From positions 1-37,800 of the forward strand of contig NZ_JGVK01000018.1 in assembly GCF_000731795.2 (NCBI RefSeq): DNA of 37,800 nt. The letters are read 5' to 3'. A program made the position numbers and the translations under genes. Under the pieces are notes generated by a model. That model was given only the letters and a program-made list of their open reading frames with translations. It did no database searches and was not told where the DNA came from. This DNA comes from Candidatus Photodesmus blepharonis. Its GTDB lineage: Bacteria > Pseudomonadota > Gammaproteobacteria > Enterobacterales > Vibrionaceae. Below are positions 9,040 through 19,451 of the stretch, piece after piece; the stretch's first letter is position 1; the number at the start of each line of letters is the position of its first letter.

Positions 9040-10371
9040 ATGCCAAATGTTTCTTCTAGAGGTCATTTTTCTTCAAAATTTGGTTTTGTTATGGCGGCAG
9101 CAGGTTCAGCTGTGGGCTTAGGTAATATTTGGGGTTTTCCTACGCAAGCTGCAAGCAATGGTGGTGCAGTTTTTTTAATTGTCTATCTTATAATGGTATT
9201 TTTTCTCGCATTTCCGATGTTAGTAGCTGAACTGACAATTGGTCGTTATGGTCAATTGAATCCAATTCGTTCTTTAAAGGCAGTCTATCCTAAAGGTGGG
9301 GCTTGTGCGGTTGGAATCGCAAGCATGGTAGCTGTCTCATTAATTTTGAGCTTTTACTCGATTGTAGCTGGTTGGTTAGTTGGATATTTTGTTTCCAGCA
9401 GTATGGATTTACTGGGGATGAAGAATACAGCTGATTGCTTGACAGATTTTGGTATTGCGGGAAATTTAATACTAACGATTGCATTTATGTTCTTAACAAT
9501 GTACATCGTGCGAAATGGTATTGCTGACGGAATTGAGAAGTGGTCAACCTATTTAATGCCTCTTTTGTTTTCTCTGTTCTTATCGATGATTATGTATATC
9601 TTCACTCAAGATGGAGCTATCGAAGGTTTAAAAATGTATTTGATTCCAAATATATCTAATTTTGGTATTAATATAGCGTTGAATGCAATGGGACAGGCAT
9701 TTTTTTCGCTTTCTCTAGGAGTATGTACTATGATGGTCTATGGTTCTTACTTAAAGAAGGATGCTAATCTGCCAAAAATAGCGGCTCAAGTTGCATTGGT
9801 TGATACTGGTGTTGCATTTAGTGCTGGTTTTCTTATTCTTCCAGCGATGTTTGTTGCGAAGGAAAATGGCATAGAAATTTTCTCAGAATCAGGTTCATTA
9901 TTAAATTCGGATACTTTGGTATTTACCACACTTCCAGCGATGTTTGAGACGATGGGTGTTGTTGGCATTTGTGTCAGCATTGTTTTTTTCTTATTAATGA
10001 TTATTGCAGCGTTGACGTCTTCCATTTCGATGTTGGAAGTGTCTGTTGCGTGTGTAACTGAAGAATTTAACCATAGTCGTGCTGTTGCTGTCGCTTGGGT
10101 TGGCACATTGATCATTGCTATTTCAGCAATTATTATATTCAACTTTGATAGTTTATTCGGTTTTGTTGTTCAATTAACTACTTTATATGCACAACCAATT
10201 ATTGGTTTATTTATCACCTTGATCGCAGGTTGGCTTTGGCATCGTAATATAGTGTTGAAAGAGCTTAAAAAGGGTTATCCTGAAATTGAAGAAGGATTTT
10301 TTTGGAAAGTATGGCCAATTTATATACGTATAATATGCCCCATCTTAATGTTATTTGTGTTTTTTGCGTAG
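9040..10371 (+). CDS. Sodium-dependent transporter, NSS (SNF) family
   Basis: This is an LeuT-fold sodium:neurotransmitter-symporter family protein, likely importing an amino acid or similar solute with Na+. At 443 residues it has about 11 membrane segments. TM1 carries the unwound helix motif GSAVGLGNIWGFPTQAASNGGAVFL. The extracellular-gate Arg of classical members (GNxWRFP in LeuT) is Gly here, placing the protein in a divergent bacterial subfamily whose substrate I cannot infer. ATG 9040 is used; the ribosome binding site is weak. It stands alone between znuA and mnmA, and no regulatory RNA element fits in the 100-base spacer upstream. Confidence 0.9.
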   Translation: MPNVSSRGHFSSKFGFVMAAAGSAVGLGNIWGFPTQAASNGGAVFLIVYLIMVFFLAFPMLVAELTIGRYGQLNPIRSLKAVYPKGGACAVGIASMVAVSLILSFYSIVAGWLVGYFVSSSMDLLGMKNTADCLTDFGIAGNLILTIAFMFLTMYIVRNGIADGIEKWSTYLMPLLFSLFLSMIMYIFTQDGAIEGLKMYLIPNISNFGINIALNAMGQAFFSLSLGVCTMMVYGSYLKKDANLPKIAAQVALVDTGVAFSAGFLILPAMFVAKENGIEIFSESGSLLNSDTLVFTTLPAMFETMGVVGICVSIVFFLLMIIAALTSSISMLEVSVACVTEEFNHSRAVAVAWVGTLIIAISAIIIFNFDSLFGFVVQLTTLYAQPIIGLFITLIAGWLWHRNIVLKELKKGYPEIEEGFFWKVWPIYIRIICPILMLFVFFA

Positions 10372-10449
10372 GATTAAGATAACGGTTGGTTTTTGATGTT
10401 TTTTTACGAGGATAGGGTGTCTTTATTCTATAAGTTAAGTTCTTTAAAG

Positions 10450-10477
10450 TTGAATGGATTATCAATTTTTTTATATA
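10450..10477 (+). promoter_or_regulatory. Putative sigma-70 promoter for mnmA-hflD
   Basis: TTGAAT (10450-10455) is spaced 16 bases from TATATA (10472-10477), about 60 bases upstream of the mnmA ATG. The surroundings are very AT-rich, so chance similarity is possible. Confidence 0.35.
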
Positions 10478-10535
10478 TAAATTATCGCCTATATGGTCTG
10501 TTTTTTAATTCACTTACCTTAAATGGTGTCAAGTA

Positions 10536-11639
10536 ATGTCTCATAACAGCCAGAAGAAAGTTATTGTTGGTATGTCCGGTGGCGTCGATTCATCAGTTGC
10601 TGCTTATCTTCTATTAAAACAAGGTTATGAAGTAGAAGGTTTGTTTATGAAAAATTGGGAAGAGGACGATGATGAAGAGTATTGCGCGGCAGCAGAAGAT
10701 CTCGCTGATGCTCAAGCAGTGTGTAATACACTTAATATACATCTTCACACTATAAATTTTGCTTCAGAATATTGGGATAATGTCTTTGAACACTTTCTAT
10801 CAGAATATAAAGCGGGTAGAACCCCTAATCCAGATATTCTTTGTAACAAAGAAATCAAATTTAAAGTATTCCCAGAATTTGCTTATGATGTGCTTGGTGC
10901 TGATTACATCGCGATGGGGCATTATGTACGTCGGTTTTTGTCCAATAAAAGCCGAAAACCATTAATGCTGCGTGGGATAGATAGTAGCAAAGACCAAAGT
11001 TACTTTCTTTATACACTTGGATATGAGCAAATTAATCGCAGTTTGTTTATACTTGGTGAATTCAAAAAATCTGAAGTACGTCGTATTGCGGAAGAACGAG
11101 GATTAATTACCGCAAGAAAGAGGGATTCTACAGGTATTTGTTTTATTGGCAAACGAAAATTTACCAATTTTTTATCGCGTTACTTAACGTCTGAACCAGG
11201 AGATATAGAAACGCCGGATGGTCAAATAGTAGGTGAACACAAAGGACTAATGTATCATACCTTAGGTCAAAGAAAAGGACTACATATCGGAGGTCAAAAA
11301 TGCGGAATGAACCAACCATGGTATGTCGCTGAAAAGGATTTGAAGAGAAATGTTCTGATTGTTGTGCAAGGTAGAGGGCATCCACTTTTAAAGTCTCGTG
11401 GATTTTTCGCATCTCAGTTACATTGGATTGATAGAGTGCCAGTTACGCGACCAATGCGATGTACTGTACAAACGCGTTATCGTCAAATAGATGTCCCATG
11501 TACTCTTGTGCCTATTAATAACGAAAATATTAACGTTTTTTTTGACAAGCCTCAGATAGCAGTTACTCCGGGACAATCTGCTGTATTTTATTTAAATGAT
11601 ATTTGTCTTGGCGGTGGTATCATTGAGCGGCGTATTTAA
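10536..11639 (+). CDS. mnmA: tRNA-specific 2-thiouridylase MnmA
   Basis: MnmA thiolates U34 of tRNA-Lys, -Glu and -Gln using sulfur relayed from IscS via the Tus proteins. The 367-residue protein has the PP-loop GMSGGVDSS (~residues 12-20), the first catalytic Cys in NPDILCNK (~residue 103), the second in DSTGICFIG (~residue 202), and the C-terminal barrel domains. The start is ATG 10536. It is followed by hflD and purB in the order typical of gammaproteobacteria. Confidence 0.97.
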   Translation: MSHNSQKKVIVGMSGGVDSSVAAYLLLKQGYEVEGLFMKNWEEDDDEEYCAAAEDLADAQAVCNTLNIHLHTINFASEYWDNVFEHFLSEYKAGRTPNPDILCNKEIKFKVFPEFAYDVLGADYIAMGHYVRRFLSNKSRKPLMLRGIDSSKDQSYFLYTLGYEQINRSLFILGEFKKSEVRRIAEERGLITARKRDSTGICFIGKRKFTNFLSRYLTSEPGDIETPDGQIVGEHKGLMYHTLGQRKGLHIGGQKCGMNQPWYVAEKDLKRNVLIVVQGRGHPLLKSRGFFASQLHWIDRVPVTRPMRCTVQTRYRQIDVPCTLVPINNENINVFFDKPQIAVTPGQSAVFYLNDICLGGGIIERRI

Positions 11640-11668
11640 TTGGTTTTAGTATTGTGGAGAGAGACTAC

Positions 11669-12289
11669 GTGGGTAATAACGCACTTTATGATCGCACTAT
11701 TGCGTTTGCAGGTATTTGTCAAGCTGTTGCCTTAGTTCAGCAGATTGCAAAAAATGGTGAATGCAATACAGATGCGTTTAAAATAGCTTTAAATGCGATT
11801 ATGAGCACTAGCCCTAACAGCACGCTTAGTGTTTATGGTTCTGAAACCGATTTAAAAATTGGTCTTGAATGTCTTGTAAGAGGAATAGATAGAAGCCCTA
11901 GGGGTAGTGAAGTCGCGCGTTATATTATCAGCTTGATAGCGATAGAGCGTAAATTAAGAAACTCCAGTAATGCTATGCGCCAGCTTAGTGAACGCATCTC
12001 GATACTGGAGCGTCAATTGGATCACTTTGAGTTACTTCATGAGCAAATGATCGGTAATTTAGCTAGTGTTTATCTTGATGTTATCAGTCCAATAAGTCCT
12101 CGTATTCAGGTTATGGGCACTCCATCTGTATTACAACATAAACTTAATCAACATAAAGTACGTGCTTTGCTCCTATCAGGAAGTCGTAGCACAGTTCTAT
12201 GGCGTCAGGTTGGTGGTAAACGTCGTCACTTAATCTTTGGTCGTAGAAAAATGATTCAACAGGCTAAGATTTTATTAGATAGAATGTAA
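11669..12289 (+). CDS. hflD: High-frequency lysogenization protein HflD homologue
   Basis: HflD is a peripheral inner-membrane protein known in E. coli for binding phage lambda CII; its native role is unclear. The product shows the family pattern: [19 protein letters not shown] at the N-terminus, a central coiled-coil stretch ([18 protein letters not shown]), [16 protein letters not shown], and the C-terminal [15 protein letters not shown] choose GTG 11669 because GGAGAG sits seven bases upstream and the N-terminus then aligns with homologues. An in-frame GTG at 11654 has no ribosome binding site. It begins 29 bases after mnmA. Confidence 0.92.
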   Translation: MGNNALYDRTIAFAGICQAVALVQQIAKNGECNTDAFKIALNAIMSTSPNSTLSVYGSETDLKIGLECLVRGIDRSPRGSEVARYIISLIAIERKLRNSSNAMRQLSERISILERQLDHFELLHEQMIGNLASVYLDVISPISPRIQVMGTPSVLQHKLNQHKVRALLLSGSRSTVLWRQVGGKRRHLIFGRRKMIQQAKILLDRM

Positions 12290-12324
12290 ATGTTATTTTT
12301 TTATAAAAAAACAATTAGTTGTGA

Positions 12325-13704
<1,380 letters not shown>

Positions 13705-13730
13705 CAAGCAAAGGATTTTTCACATAGTAG

Positions 13731-14600
13731 TTAAATTAAATTTTTGCGAAGTGCATGTATGCGTTTATGTATAGGGGGATGGCTCATTAAGAGCTGGGTT
13801 AAAGAATGTTTTCCATGAATGCCAAACGCTATCATAGAATCTTCAAGTTGGGGTTCATGGCTAGTTTTCAATCGTTCCAGTGCGGCGATCATCTTATCTT
13901 TGCCAACTAAGCGAGCTGCGTTGGCGTCGGCATGATACTCGCGATAGCGGCTATACCACATGGTAATGAGACTCGCTAACAAGCCAAATACTAACTCAAG
14001 TGCCATAGAGGCGATAAAATAAACCATCATGTTTGGTTCATTGTTGTTTTCTTTGTTGTTTGATGCAATTGCGTTAGCAATAAAACGAGATAAAAAAATG
14101 ACAAATGTATTAATTACTCCCTGCATTAATGTCATAGTTACCATGTCGCCGTTAGCAATATGACTGACTTCATGTGCTAATACAGCCTCAGCTTCATCTT
14201 TTGTCATATTTTTCAAAAGAGCTGTTGAGATAGCAATTAAAGAACTATCACGTTGGGCACCAGTAGCAAATGCATTCATATCTTCAGAGTTATAAATTGC
14301 AACTGTTGGCATTCCAATACCAGTTTTTTGAGCTTGCTTGTTTATTGTTTCTAAAAGCCAATACTCTGTTTTATTTTTAGGTGTTTTGACAATTGTTCCA
14401 GAAACAGAACGAAGTGCTATATTTTTAGACATTACCAATGAAATAAAGGCGCCACCAAAACCAAATACTATTGCCATAATGAGGAGTCCAGATAGACTGC
14501 CAGATTGTATTCCTGTCAACGTATATACAATATTCAAAATGACACTAAGAGTTAGCACAACGGCCAAGTTGGTTACTAAAAGTAGTACTACTCGTTTCAT
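13731..14600 (-). CDS. htpX: Membrane zinc metalloprotease HtpX
   Basis: HtpX is an inner-membrane M48 protease that, with FtsH, degrades misfolded membrane proteins. The 289-residue protein has two N-terminal membrane segments (~8-27 and 38-57) and two more near residues 155-215. The zinc motif AHEVSH has His143, Glu144 and His147; the third ligand Glu is in [18 protein letters not shown] precedes ATG 14600. A heat-shock-like promoter lies upstream. Confidence 0.97.
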   Translation of the reverse strand: MKRVVLLLVTNLAVVLTLSVILNIVYTLTGIQSGSLSGLLIMAIVFGFGGAFISLVMSKNIALRSVSGTIVKTPKNKTEYWLLETINKQAQKTGIGMPTVAIYNSEDMNAFATGAQRDSSLIAISTALLKNMTKDEAEAVLAHEVSHIANGDMVTMTLMQGVINTFVIFLSRFIANAIASNNKENNNEPNMMVYFIASMALELVFGLLASLITMWYSRYREYHADANAARLVGKDKMIAALERLKTSHEPQLEDSMIAFGIHGKHSLTQLLMSHPPIHKRIHALRKNLI

Positions 14601-14646
14601 TAATTGATCTCCAACAAGGTTACTTTTTTAAAAAAAGGTCTCAAGA

Positions 14647-14673
14647 GTATGGATATAAAATATTTATTTCAAA
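14647..14673 (-). promoter_or_regulatory. Heat-shock (sigma-32)-like promoter of htpX
   Basis: Read on the minus strand, TTTGAAA (14673-14667), a 13-base spacer and TCCATAC (14653-14647) resemble the RpoH consensus CTTGAAA-N13/14-CCCATNT. The predicted start, near 14640, would give a leader of about 40 bases. HtpX is a known heat-shock protein in E. coli, which supports the reading. Confidence 0.45.
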
Positions 14674-14764
14674 TAATCCGAAAAAATTGACCAAGAGAGG
14701 CTGAGTTAGTGTAATCGTATTAAAAATTAATGATGCAGCATATAAAAATTATTAAACCATTCAT

Positions 14765-15289
14765 CTATTTTTCTTTCCATATAGCACAGGGTTCAATTTT
14801 GGTGCGTTGCAATTTATGTTTGTCTCTTTCAGCATCTCGCTTGAATTCGTATGGTCCTAGTACGACACGATACCAACTGCTGTCTCTCTCTTTTCGGATT
14901 TTGCTTTGAATACCTTGAAAGGCAATATCAAGTTTACGTGCTTTTGCTTCTCGTATAGTTTTATATGCTCCACACTGCATTATATAAGGAATTTTTGAAA
15001 TAATCTGTTCTTTTGCTTTTACTTTAATTTCACGCTTTGGAAGTGACTCAACATATTCCCACTTTTCTTTTGGTAGTGGTGGTATTACTTCTGTTGTTGG
15101 TTTTGTTTGATCTTTAACTACCGGTGTTGGTAATTCTTGGTCATTCTCTAGCAAATAAAGCCCATAGCCAAATATTCCTGACAATGTAATAAGAAGGAGA
15201 TAATTAAGCCAGGGTTTATAATAGTTTTGTTTGTTCCTGATTAATTTTGGAGTAACCCGAGTTGGGTTTGTATAAATTTTTCTTTTCAC
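14765..15289 (-). CDS. ftsN: Compact essential cell-division protein FtsN
   Basis: FtsN is the late division protein that activates septal peptidoglycan synthesis through FtsA and FtsQLB/FtsWI. After a basic cytoplasmic N-terminus there is one membrane segment (LNYLLLITLSGIFGYGLYLL), then the short essential periplasmic helix (EKWEYVESLPKREI, matching the E. coli WxYIxxLxxR segment), then a C-terminal SPOR domain (YIMQCGAYK to EPCAIWK). I prefer GTG 15289, giving 174 residues and a ~27-residue cytoplasmic tail. The frame is open up to ATG 15370, and no candidate start has a good ribosome binding site. The long Gln-rich linker of the ~319-residue E. coli protein is absent. Confidence 0.88.
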   Translation of the reverse strand: MKRKIYTNPTRVTPKLIRNKQNYYKPWLNYLLLITLSGIFGYGLYLLENDQELPTPVVKDQTKPTTEVIPPLPKEKWEYVESLPKREIKVKAKEQIISKIPYIMQCGAYKTIREAKARKLDIAFQGIQSKIRKERDSSWYRVVLGPYEFKRDAERDKHKLQRTKIEPCAIWKEK

Positions 15290-15518
15290 AACCGTGTATA
15301 AAACGATTTTATATATTAATTTAATTTCAGATAACAGGGCTGAAACACGAAAAATGTGGCAAAAACGCATTGCTTATTTGGATTCAAAGAAAACAGATAT
15401 CACAAAAAATCACCAGCCAGCGAACTCTGAATTTAAAATTCATCATTGATAATTCTGAAGAACACTGTTCTTCAACATCTTTTTTCTTATAAGTTACAAG
15501 AGAAAGTTGCAATCAACA

Positions 15519-15595
15519 TGGTGCGTCCGAGTGAATTTGAATCACCGACCCCCGCCATGTCAAGGCGGTACTCTGACCAGCTGAGCTACGGACGC
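15519..15595 (-). tRNA. tRNA-Val(GAC)
   Basis: A full cloverleaf can be folded, with acceptor arm GCGTCCG/CGGACGC and anticodon arm CCGCC-TTGACAT-GGCGG, giving anticodon GAC. CCA is encoded at 15521-15519. It is transcribed leftwards toward ftsN. Upstream, TTGCAC and TATTCT about 17 bases apart (minus strand, near 15618-15646) may be its promoter. Confidence 0.96.
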
Positions 15596-16030
15596 GTCTA
15601 TTCCTTAGTCCTTATAAAAAGAATAATGAATATTTATATTGGGTGCAAGTATAATTTAATTACTTTATGGCGAAATTTGAATTGGGTACTTTGAAAGATC
15701 GTAGAAACGTCTTTTAACTCATTAAAAATTTAGAATATTATTTTATGAATATCGATTTTTCGAATTATTATGTTTGTATTTATGTTTTGACTTGTAAAGA
15801 GTGCTGAAAATCTATTATTAAGCGTATGGTTTGTTTTTTTAGATCATACTGATATTTCTAACGGTTGAATATTTTTATTATTGATTTCATCATTAAATTA
15901 TGTCGACAAAGTGTCAAATATGCTGCATGATTAGCGATTTACTGGAAATGAAGTACTTAGTTGGTAGAGAATGCGCGTTTCTAGATCATTTAAGATTAGA
16001 TAAGACGATTTACGAAAATATAAATCAACA
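15596..16030. other. Gene-free AT-rich spacer upstream of csrA
   Basis: About 435 bases hold no frame worth calling on either strand. In most gammaproteobacteria alaS lies directly upstream of csrA; no recognisable trace of it remains here. The left end should contain the tRNA-Val promoter and the right end the csrA promoter, but no strong consensus stands out for csrA. Confidence 0.6.
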
Positions 16031-16052
16031 GTAGCTTCGTAAGAAAAGCTAC
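16031..16052 (+). promoter_or_regulatory. csrA leader hairpin
   Basis: GTAGCTT (16031-16037) and AAGCTAC (16046-16052) form a perfect 7-bp stem with an 8-base loop. It ends eight bases before the GGA of the csrA ribosome binding site (AAGGAG at 16056-16061). CsrA binds GGA motifs, and in E. coli it represses its own translation at the leader, so this structure could take part in autoregulation. Confidence 0.5.
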
Positions 16053-16067
16053 TTTAAGGAGCAAAGA

Positions 16068-16247
16068 ATGCTAATTTTGAGTCGCCGTATTGGCGAAACT
16101 TTGGTTGTTGGTGATGAAGTAACGGTTACCGTTCTTGAAGTGAAAGGTAATCAGGTACGTATTGGTGTGGATGCTCCAAGAGAAATCTCTGTGCATCGCA
16201 AAGAGATTTATATGCGAATTCAATCTGAAAAAAGCAATAGCCTTTAA
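16068..16247 (+). CDS. csrA: Carbon storage regulator CsrA (RsmA)
   Basis: CsrA is a dimeric RNA-binding regulator that controls translation and stability of many mRNAs by binding GGA motifs near ribosome binding sites. The 59-residue product begins [16 protein letters not shown] and contains the RNA-contacting residues near Arg7 and Arg44-type positions ([16 protein letters not shown]). AAGGAG lies seven bases upstream of the ATG. The gene is followed by tRNA-Ser and tRNA-Arg, a linkage conserved across gammaproteobacteria. Confidence 0.97.
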   Translation: MLILSRRIGETLVVGDEVTVTVLEVKGNQVRIGVDAPREISVHRKEIYMRIQSEKSNSL

Positions 16248-16375
16248 TAATAAGACGTAGTGTCAAATACAAAGTGATTTTGTACTAAATTAATGATTAT
16301 GAAATATAGCCACAAGAACTGTGTTAGATTTTATTTATAATTAGGTGTGTAATCAATCTTTTTCTAAGAAAATAT

Positions 16376-16403
16376 TTGACATATCTTTGATAAATCGTAA
16401 TAT
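16376..16403 (+). promoter_or_regulatory. Strong sigma-70 promoter of the tRNA-Ser/tRNA-Arg unit
   Basis: A consensus TTGACA (16376-16381), a 16-base spacer and TAATAT (16398-16403) precede tRNA-Ser. The region between the -10 and the gene is GC-rich (GTGCTGCCGC), like the discriminators of stable-RNA promoters under stringent control by ppGpp. ppGpp turnover would depend on spoT in this window. Confidence 0.8.
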
Positions 16404-16418
16404 GTGCTGCCGCAGGGT

Positions 16419-16511
16419 GGTGAGATGGCCGAGAGGTTGAAGGCGCTCCCCTGCTAAGGGAGTGTACAGTTTGTAGCTGTATCGAGGGTTCGAATCCCTC
16501 TCTCACCGCCA
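16419..16511 (+). tRNA. tRNA-Ser(GCT)
   Basis: This is a 93-base class II tRNA with acceptor stem GGTGAGA/TCTCACC, anticodon arm CTCCC-CTGCTAA-GGGAG (anticodon GCT), a long variable arm, and encoded CCA (16509-16511). It lies downstream of csrA, as serV does in E. coli. Confidence 0.97.
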
Positions 16512-16540
16512 TTTGATTAAATTATAAACAATAGAAACTT

Positions 16541-16617
16541 GCGTCCTTAGCTCAGTTGGATAGAGTACCTGGCTACGAACCAGGCGGTCGGAGGTTCGAA
16601 TCCTTCAGGACGCGCCA
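16541..16617 (+). tRNA. tRNA-Arg(ACG)
   Basis: The cloverleaf has acceptor stem GCGTCCT/AGGACGC, anticodon arm CCTGG-CTACGAA-CCAGG (anticodon ACG, A34 presumably edited to inosine by TadA), and encoded CCA (16615-16617). One G-U pair lies in the T stem. It follows tRNA-Ser by 29 bases and is probably co-transcribed. Only one copy is present where E. coli has a tandem set. Confidence 0.97.
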
Positions 16618-16791
16618 TTTTATTTAGTAGCACTCTGCTCGTTATGTTGAGTATTAGGATTTTCTCTTAGTTAGTATTGTATTGGCTCTATCTCATTAAC
16701 ATTAAACTCGATTAACGGACAATAAAAATCAAATATTGTGCTTAAAATTGATAAAAATATGGTTTTTTTTGTAATTTAACATCAGTAGTTA

Positions 16792-16973
16792 TTGACTTTC
16801 TATCGAGTTATACACTAAACTTGCTAGAAGCTAGAAATGCAGTTCTTTGTCTACTATACATTTCGTTGAATTACTCTGGATTTCCTCGTTGTGTCCGTAC
16901 GCAATAGCAATCTACTTTTCCACGCTATCCGCGCCGAATTTGGCTCAACAACTTTATATTTAGGATATTTGTT
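16792..16973 (+). promoter_or_regulatory. Cold-shock gene promoter and long leader
   Basis: TTGACT (16792-16797) and TAAACT (16816-16821), spaced 18 bases, would start transcription near 16828 and give a ~145-base untranslated leader. Long structured leaders that act as temperature-responsive elements are typical of cspA-type genes. The rest of the spacer from the tRNA (16618-16791) is AT-rich and I see nothing else in it. Confidence 0.5.
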
Positions 16974-17183
16974 ATGTCTAACATAGTTACTGGTACAGTA
17001 AAATGGTTCAACGAAACTAAAGGTTTCGGTTTTATTCAACAAGAAAATGGTCCAGATGTGTTTGCTCATTTTTCTGCAATCTCTGGTGATGGTTTTCGTA
17101 CTTTAGTTGAAGGCCAAAGAGTTGAATTTGTAGTTACTACAGGGCAAAAAGGACCTCAGGCTGAGAATATTAAGGTGATTTAA
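16974..17183 (+). CDS. cspA: CspA-family cold-shock RNA chaperone
   Basis: The protein is a single cold-shock domain of 69 residues that binds single-stranded nucleic acid and melts mRNA structure. RNP1 (KGFGFI) and RNP2 (VFAHFSAI) are intact. The start is ATG 16974. Which paralogue (CspA, CspC, CspE, CspV) is meant cannot be settled from sequence alone. The long leader argues for a cold-inducible type. A strong hairpin follows the stop. Confidence 0.93.
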   Translation: MSNIVTGTVKWFNETKGFGFIQQENGPDVFAHFSAISGDGFRTLVEGQRVEFVVTTGQKGPQAENIKVI

Positions 17184-17187
17184 CAAG

Positions 17188-17226
17188 TTTATAGAAACAG
17201 CCAGATAGACTGGCTGTTTCTATAAA
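17188..17226. terminator. Bidirectional hairpin terminator between cspA and fieF
   Basis: A perfect inverted repeat of 17 bp (core AGAAACAGCCAG / CTGGCTGTTTCT) with loop ATAGA lies 4 bases after the cspA stop and 16 bases from the fieF stop. T-rich flanks on both sides suit use by both convergent genes. Confidence 0.85.
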
Positions 17227-17242
17227 GTACAAGGGAGAATAG

Positions 17243-18160
17243 TCATTTCGTGACGATTGCTCTCTTTCGTGTTTTTTCTTGCATTATAGAAGAAACTGGA
17301 TCTTGGTGAATTAGTATGTCCGCTTCCGGAAATATTTTGAGTAGTTTGTTTTCCACTTTATCTGAGATTTTGTGGGCATCAAGCAGTGTGATTTTGTCTT
17401 GTAGTTCTAAATGAAATTGGATAAAGCGAATCGGTCCCGACATTCTTGTTCTTATCTGATGCACGCCTAGCACTCCGGCTGTTGAGAGGCAATTTTGGCG
17501 AATCTCTTCAAGTTCTTCATCCGGTAGCTTGCGGTCTAGTAGGTTTTGACTTGCCTCTATTGTTATCCTGAATGCACTGCGTAAAATAAATATACCAATA
17601 ACAACTGCAAATATAGAATCAGCCCTATCAATACCTAAGTAACTTAAGCTTAGTCCTAGAACAATAGCGGTATTCATATATAAATCGGATTGGTAATGTA
17701 AAGAATCGGCCATGATTGCCTGACTACCTGTTTGTTTGATAACGTATTTCTGGAAAGTGACTAAAGCATAGGTAATAATAATTGAAAGTAAGCTTACATA
17801 AATACCGTATTCTGGATAGTTTAGTTTATGTGGATGGAAATAGCGTTCCACACCGTTCAAAATTAGAAAACATGAAGAACCTGATATAAACATAGCCTGA
17901 GCTAAAGCTGAAAGAGATTCAGCTTTACCATGACCAAAGGTGTGCTCTTTATCAGCAGGTTGCAGTGAATAACGAACTGCAATAAGGTTTATAATAGAAG
18001 CAGTGATATCTAGTAGAGAGTCAATAGTGGAAGCAAGTAGGCTCACTGACCCCGTAAACCAGCAGGTGATCACCTTTGCTATAAGCAGCAAGGCACTAGC
18101 TGTGGCTGCTATCCATGTAGCCATTGTTACTAAACGTGCATATTCTTGCTTCATAGGCAT
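17243..18160 (-). CDS. fieF: Cation-efflux pump FieF (CDF family, Fe/Zn)
   Basis: FieF exports Fe2+ and Zn2+ from the cytoplasm in exchange for protons. The 305-residue protein has six membrane segments. The four metal-site residues of the transport centre are present: Asp47 and Asp51 (TIDSLLDI) and His155 and Asp159 (LHYQSD). FGHGKAES follows TM2, and a cytoplasmic ferredoxin-like domain ends the protein (HLELQDKITLLDAHKISDKVE). Retention beside znuABC in the same window indicates balanced divalent-metal import and export. Confidence 0.95.
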   Translation of the reverse strand: MPMKQEYARLVTMATWIAATASALLLIAKVITCWFTGSVSLLASTIDSLLDITASIINLIAVRYSLQPADKEHTFGHGKAESLSALAQAMFISGSSCFLILNGVERYFHPHKLNYPEYGIYVSLLSIIITYALVTFQKYVIKQTGSQAIMADSLHYQSDLYMNTAIVLGLSLSYLGIDRADSIFAVVIGIFILRSAFRITIEASQNLLDRKLPDEELEEIRQNCLSTAGVLGVHQIRTRMSGPIRFIQFHLELQDKITLLDAHKISDKVENKLLKIFPEADILIHQDPVSSIMQEKTRKRAIVTK

Positions 18161-18278
18161 AAATGTTTTAAAGTATACAATCTAAAATTAATCTTAGAAA
18201 TAGTGTAGTTTTCTTTACTCTTCATATCGTGCAGGACCTTTACTAGTTGTGTCTTAAATTGAAAAAAATGAGTTTTTA

Positions 18279-19304
18279 GTGACAACGCTTACAATTACCC
18301 GTCCTGATGATTGGCATGTGCATCTGCGTGACGGTGAAATTTTGGCCGATACTGTTCGCGATATTAGTCGCTACAATGGTCGGGCGCTTGTCATGCCTAA
18401 TCTCAGTCCACCTATTACAACCACTCAAATGGCACTTGCTTACCGTACTCGTATTATGGAACAAAAGCCATGTTTAGGGTTTGAGCCCTTGATGGCATTA
18501 TATCTTACAGATAAGAGTAGCGATAAAGAAATCCGATTAGCGAAAAAAGCTGGCATTGTTGCTGCTAAGCTTTATCCAGTTGGTTCAACTACTAACTCTG
18601 AGTCAGGAGTTACTTCTATTAAAAATATATATAGCGTATTAAGAGTTATGCAAGAGGTAGGCATGTTACTGCTGATTCACGGAGAAGTCACAACGTGCAG
18701 TATCGATATTTTCGATCGCGAAAAAGAGTTTTTACATGATACTTTAGGTAAAATTATAAATAATTTTCCGGATTTAAGAATCGTTTTAGAGCATATAACT
18801 ACTGCTGATGCGGTTTCTTTTATAAGAAATGCTGGTGATAATATTGCGTCAACAATCACAGTTCATCACCTATTATACAACCGTAATCATATGCTCGTTG
18901 GTGGTATTAAGCCGCATTTCTATTGTGCACCTGTGCTTAAACGTGATATACATCAAAAAGCGCTCATTGAAGCAGCGACTAGTGGTGATAAAAAATTTTT
19001 TTTAGGTAGTGATTCTGCTCCTCATGCTAAAAGTAAAAAAGAGGCAAGTTCTGGATGTGCTGGATTATATACTGCACATGCAGCATTAGAGCTTTATGCT
19101 GAAGTATTCGAGAAAGAGGATAAGCTAGGAAATTTTGAGGCTTTTGCAAGCTACAATGGAGCCGATTTTTATGGTGTTCCTCGTAACCAAGATAGTGTTA
19201 CATTAATCAAGGAAGAATGGCTTGTCGAAGACACTATGTCTTTTGGCCGAGACATTCTTGTGCCTATCCGAAGTCGAGAAACTGTCAATTGGAGAGTGAA
19301 ATGA
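18279..19304 (+). CDS. pyrC: Dihydroorotase PyrC
   Basis: PyrC closes carbamoyl-aspartate to dihydroorotate in pyrimidine synthesis, using two zinc ions. The 341-residue protein is full length. It has the metal motif DDWHVHLRD near the N-terminus, the carboxylated Lys in AAKLYP, HGE, EHITT, and the catalytic Asp segment GSDSAPH. The start is GTG 18279; the preceding ATG at 18268 runs into a stop after two codons. The ribosome binding site is weak. It is divergent from fieF. Confidence 0.96.
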   Translation: MTTLTITRPDDWHVHLRDGEILADTVRDISRYNGRALVMPNLSPPITTTQMALAYRTRIMEQKPCLGFEPLMALYLTDKSSDKEIRLAKKAGIVAAKLYPVGSTTNSESGVTSIKNIYSVLRVMQEVGMLLLIHGEVTTCSIDIFDREKEFLHDTLGKIINNFPDLRIVLEHITTADAVSFIRNAGDNIASTITVHHLLYNRNHMLVGGIKPHFYCAPVLKRDIHQKALIEAATSGDKKFFLGSDSAPHAKSKKEASSGCAGLYTAHAALELYAEVFEKEDKLGNFEAFASYNGADFYGVPRNQDSVTLIKEEWLVEDTMSFGRDILVPIRSRETVNWRVK

Positions 19305-19451
19305 ACGCTTAAGAATGGAACTCGTTTTTATGCAGTGGGCATCTTACAATTATTTTCAAACAGCGCAATGTTTGCTACCTATATTTAAACACTGGTCTGT
19401 TGCGTTGAAATATGTGCGTTCTTAAGAGTTTTGAATTATCATTGATAGCGG

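Noticed and set aside
16274..16290. TACAAA/TTTGTA hairpin after csrA considered as terminator
   Set aside because: Six AT-rich pairs with no T-run; too weak to call.
16854..17069. Minus-strand frame over the cspA leader and start
   Set aside because: Antisense shadow of a conserved gene and its leader; no initiation signals.
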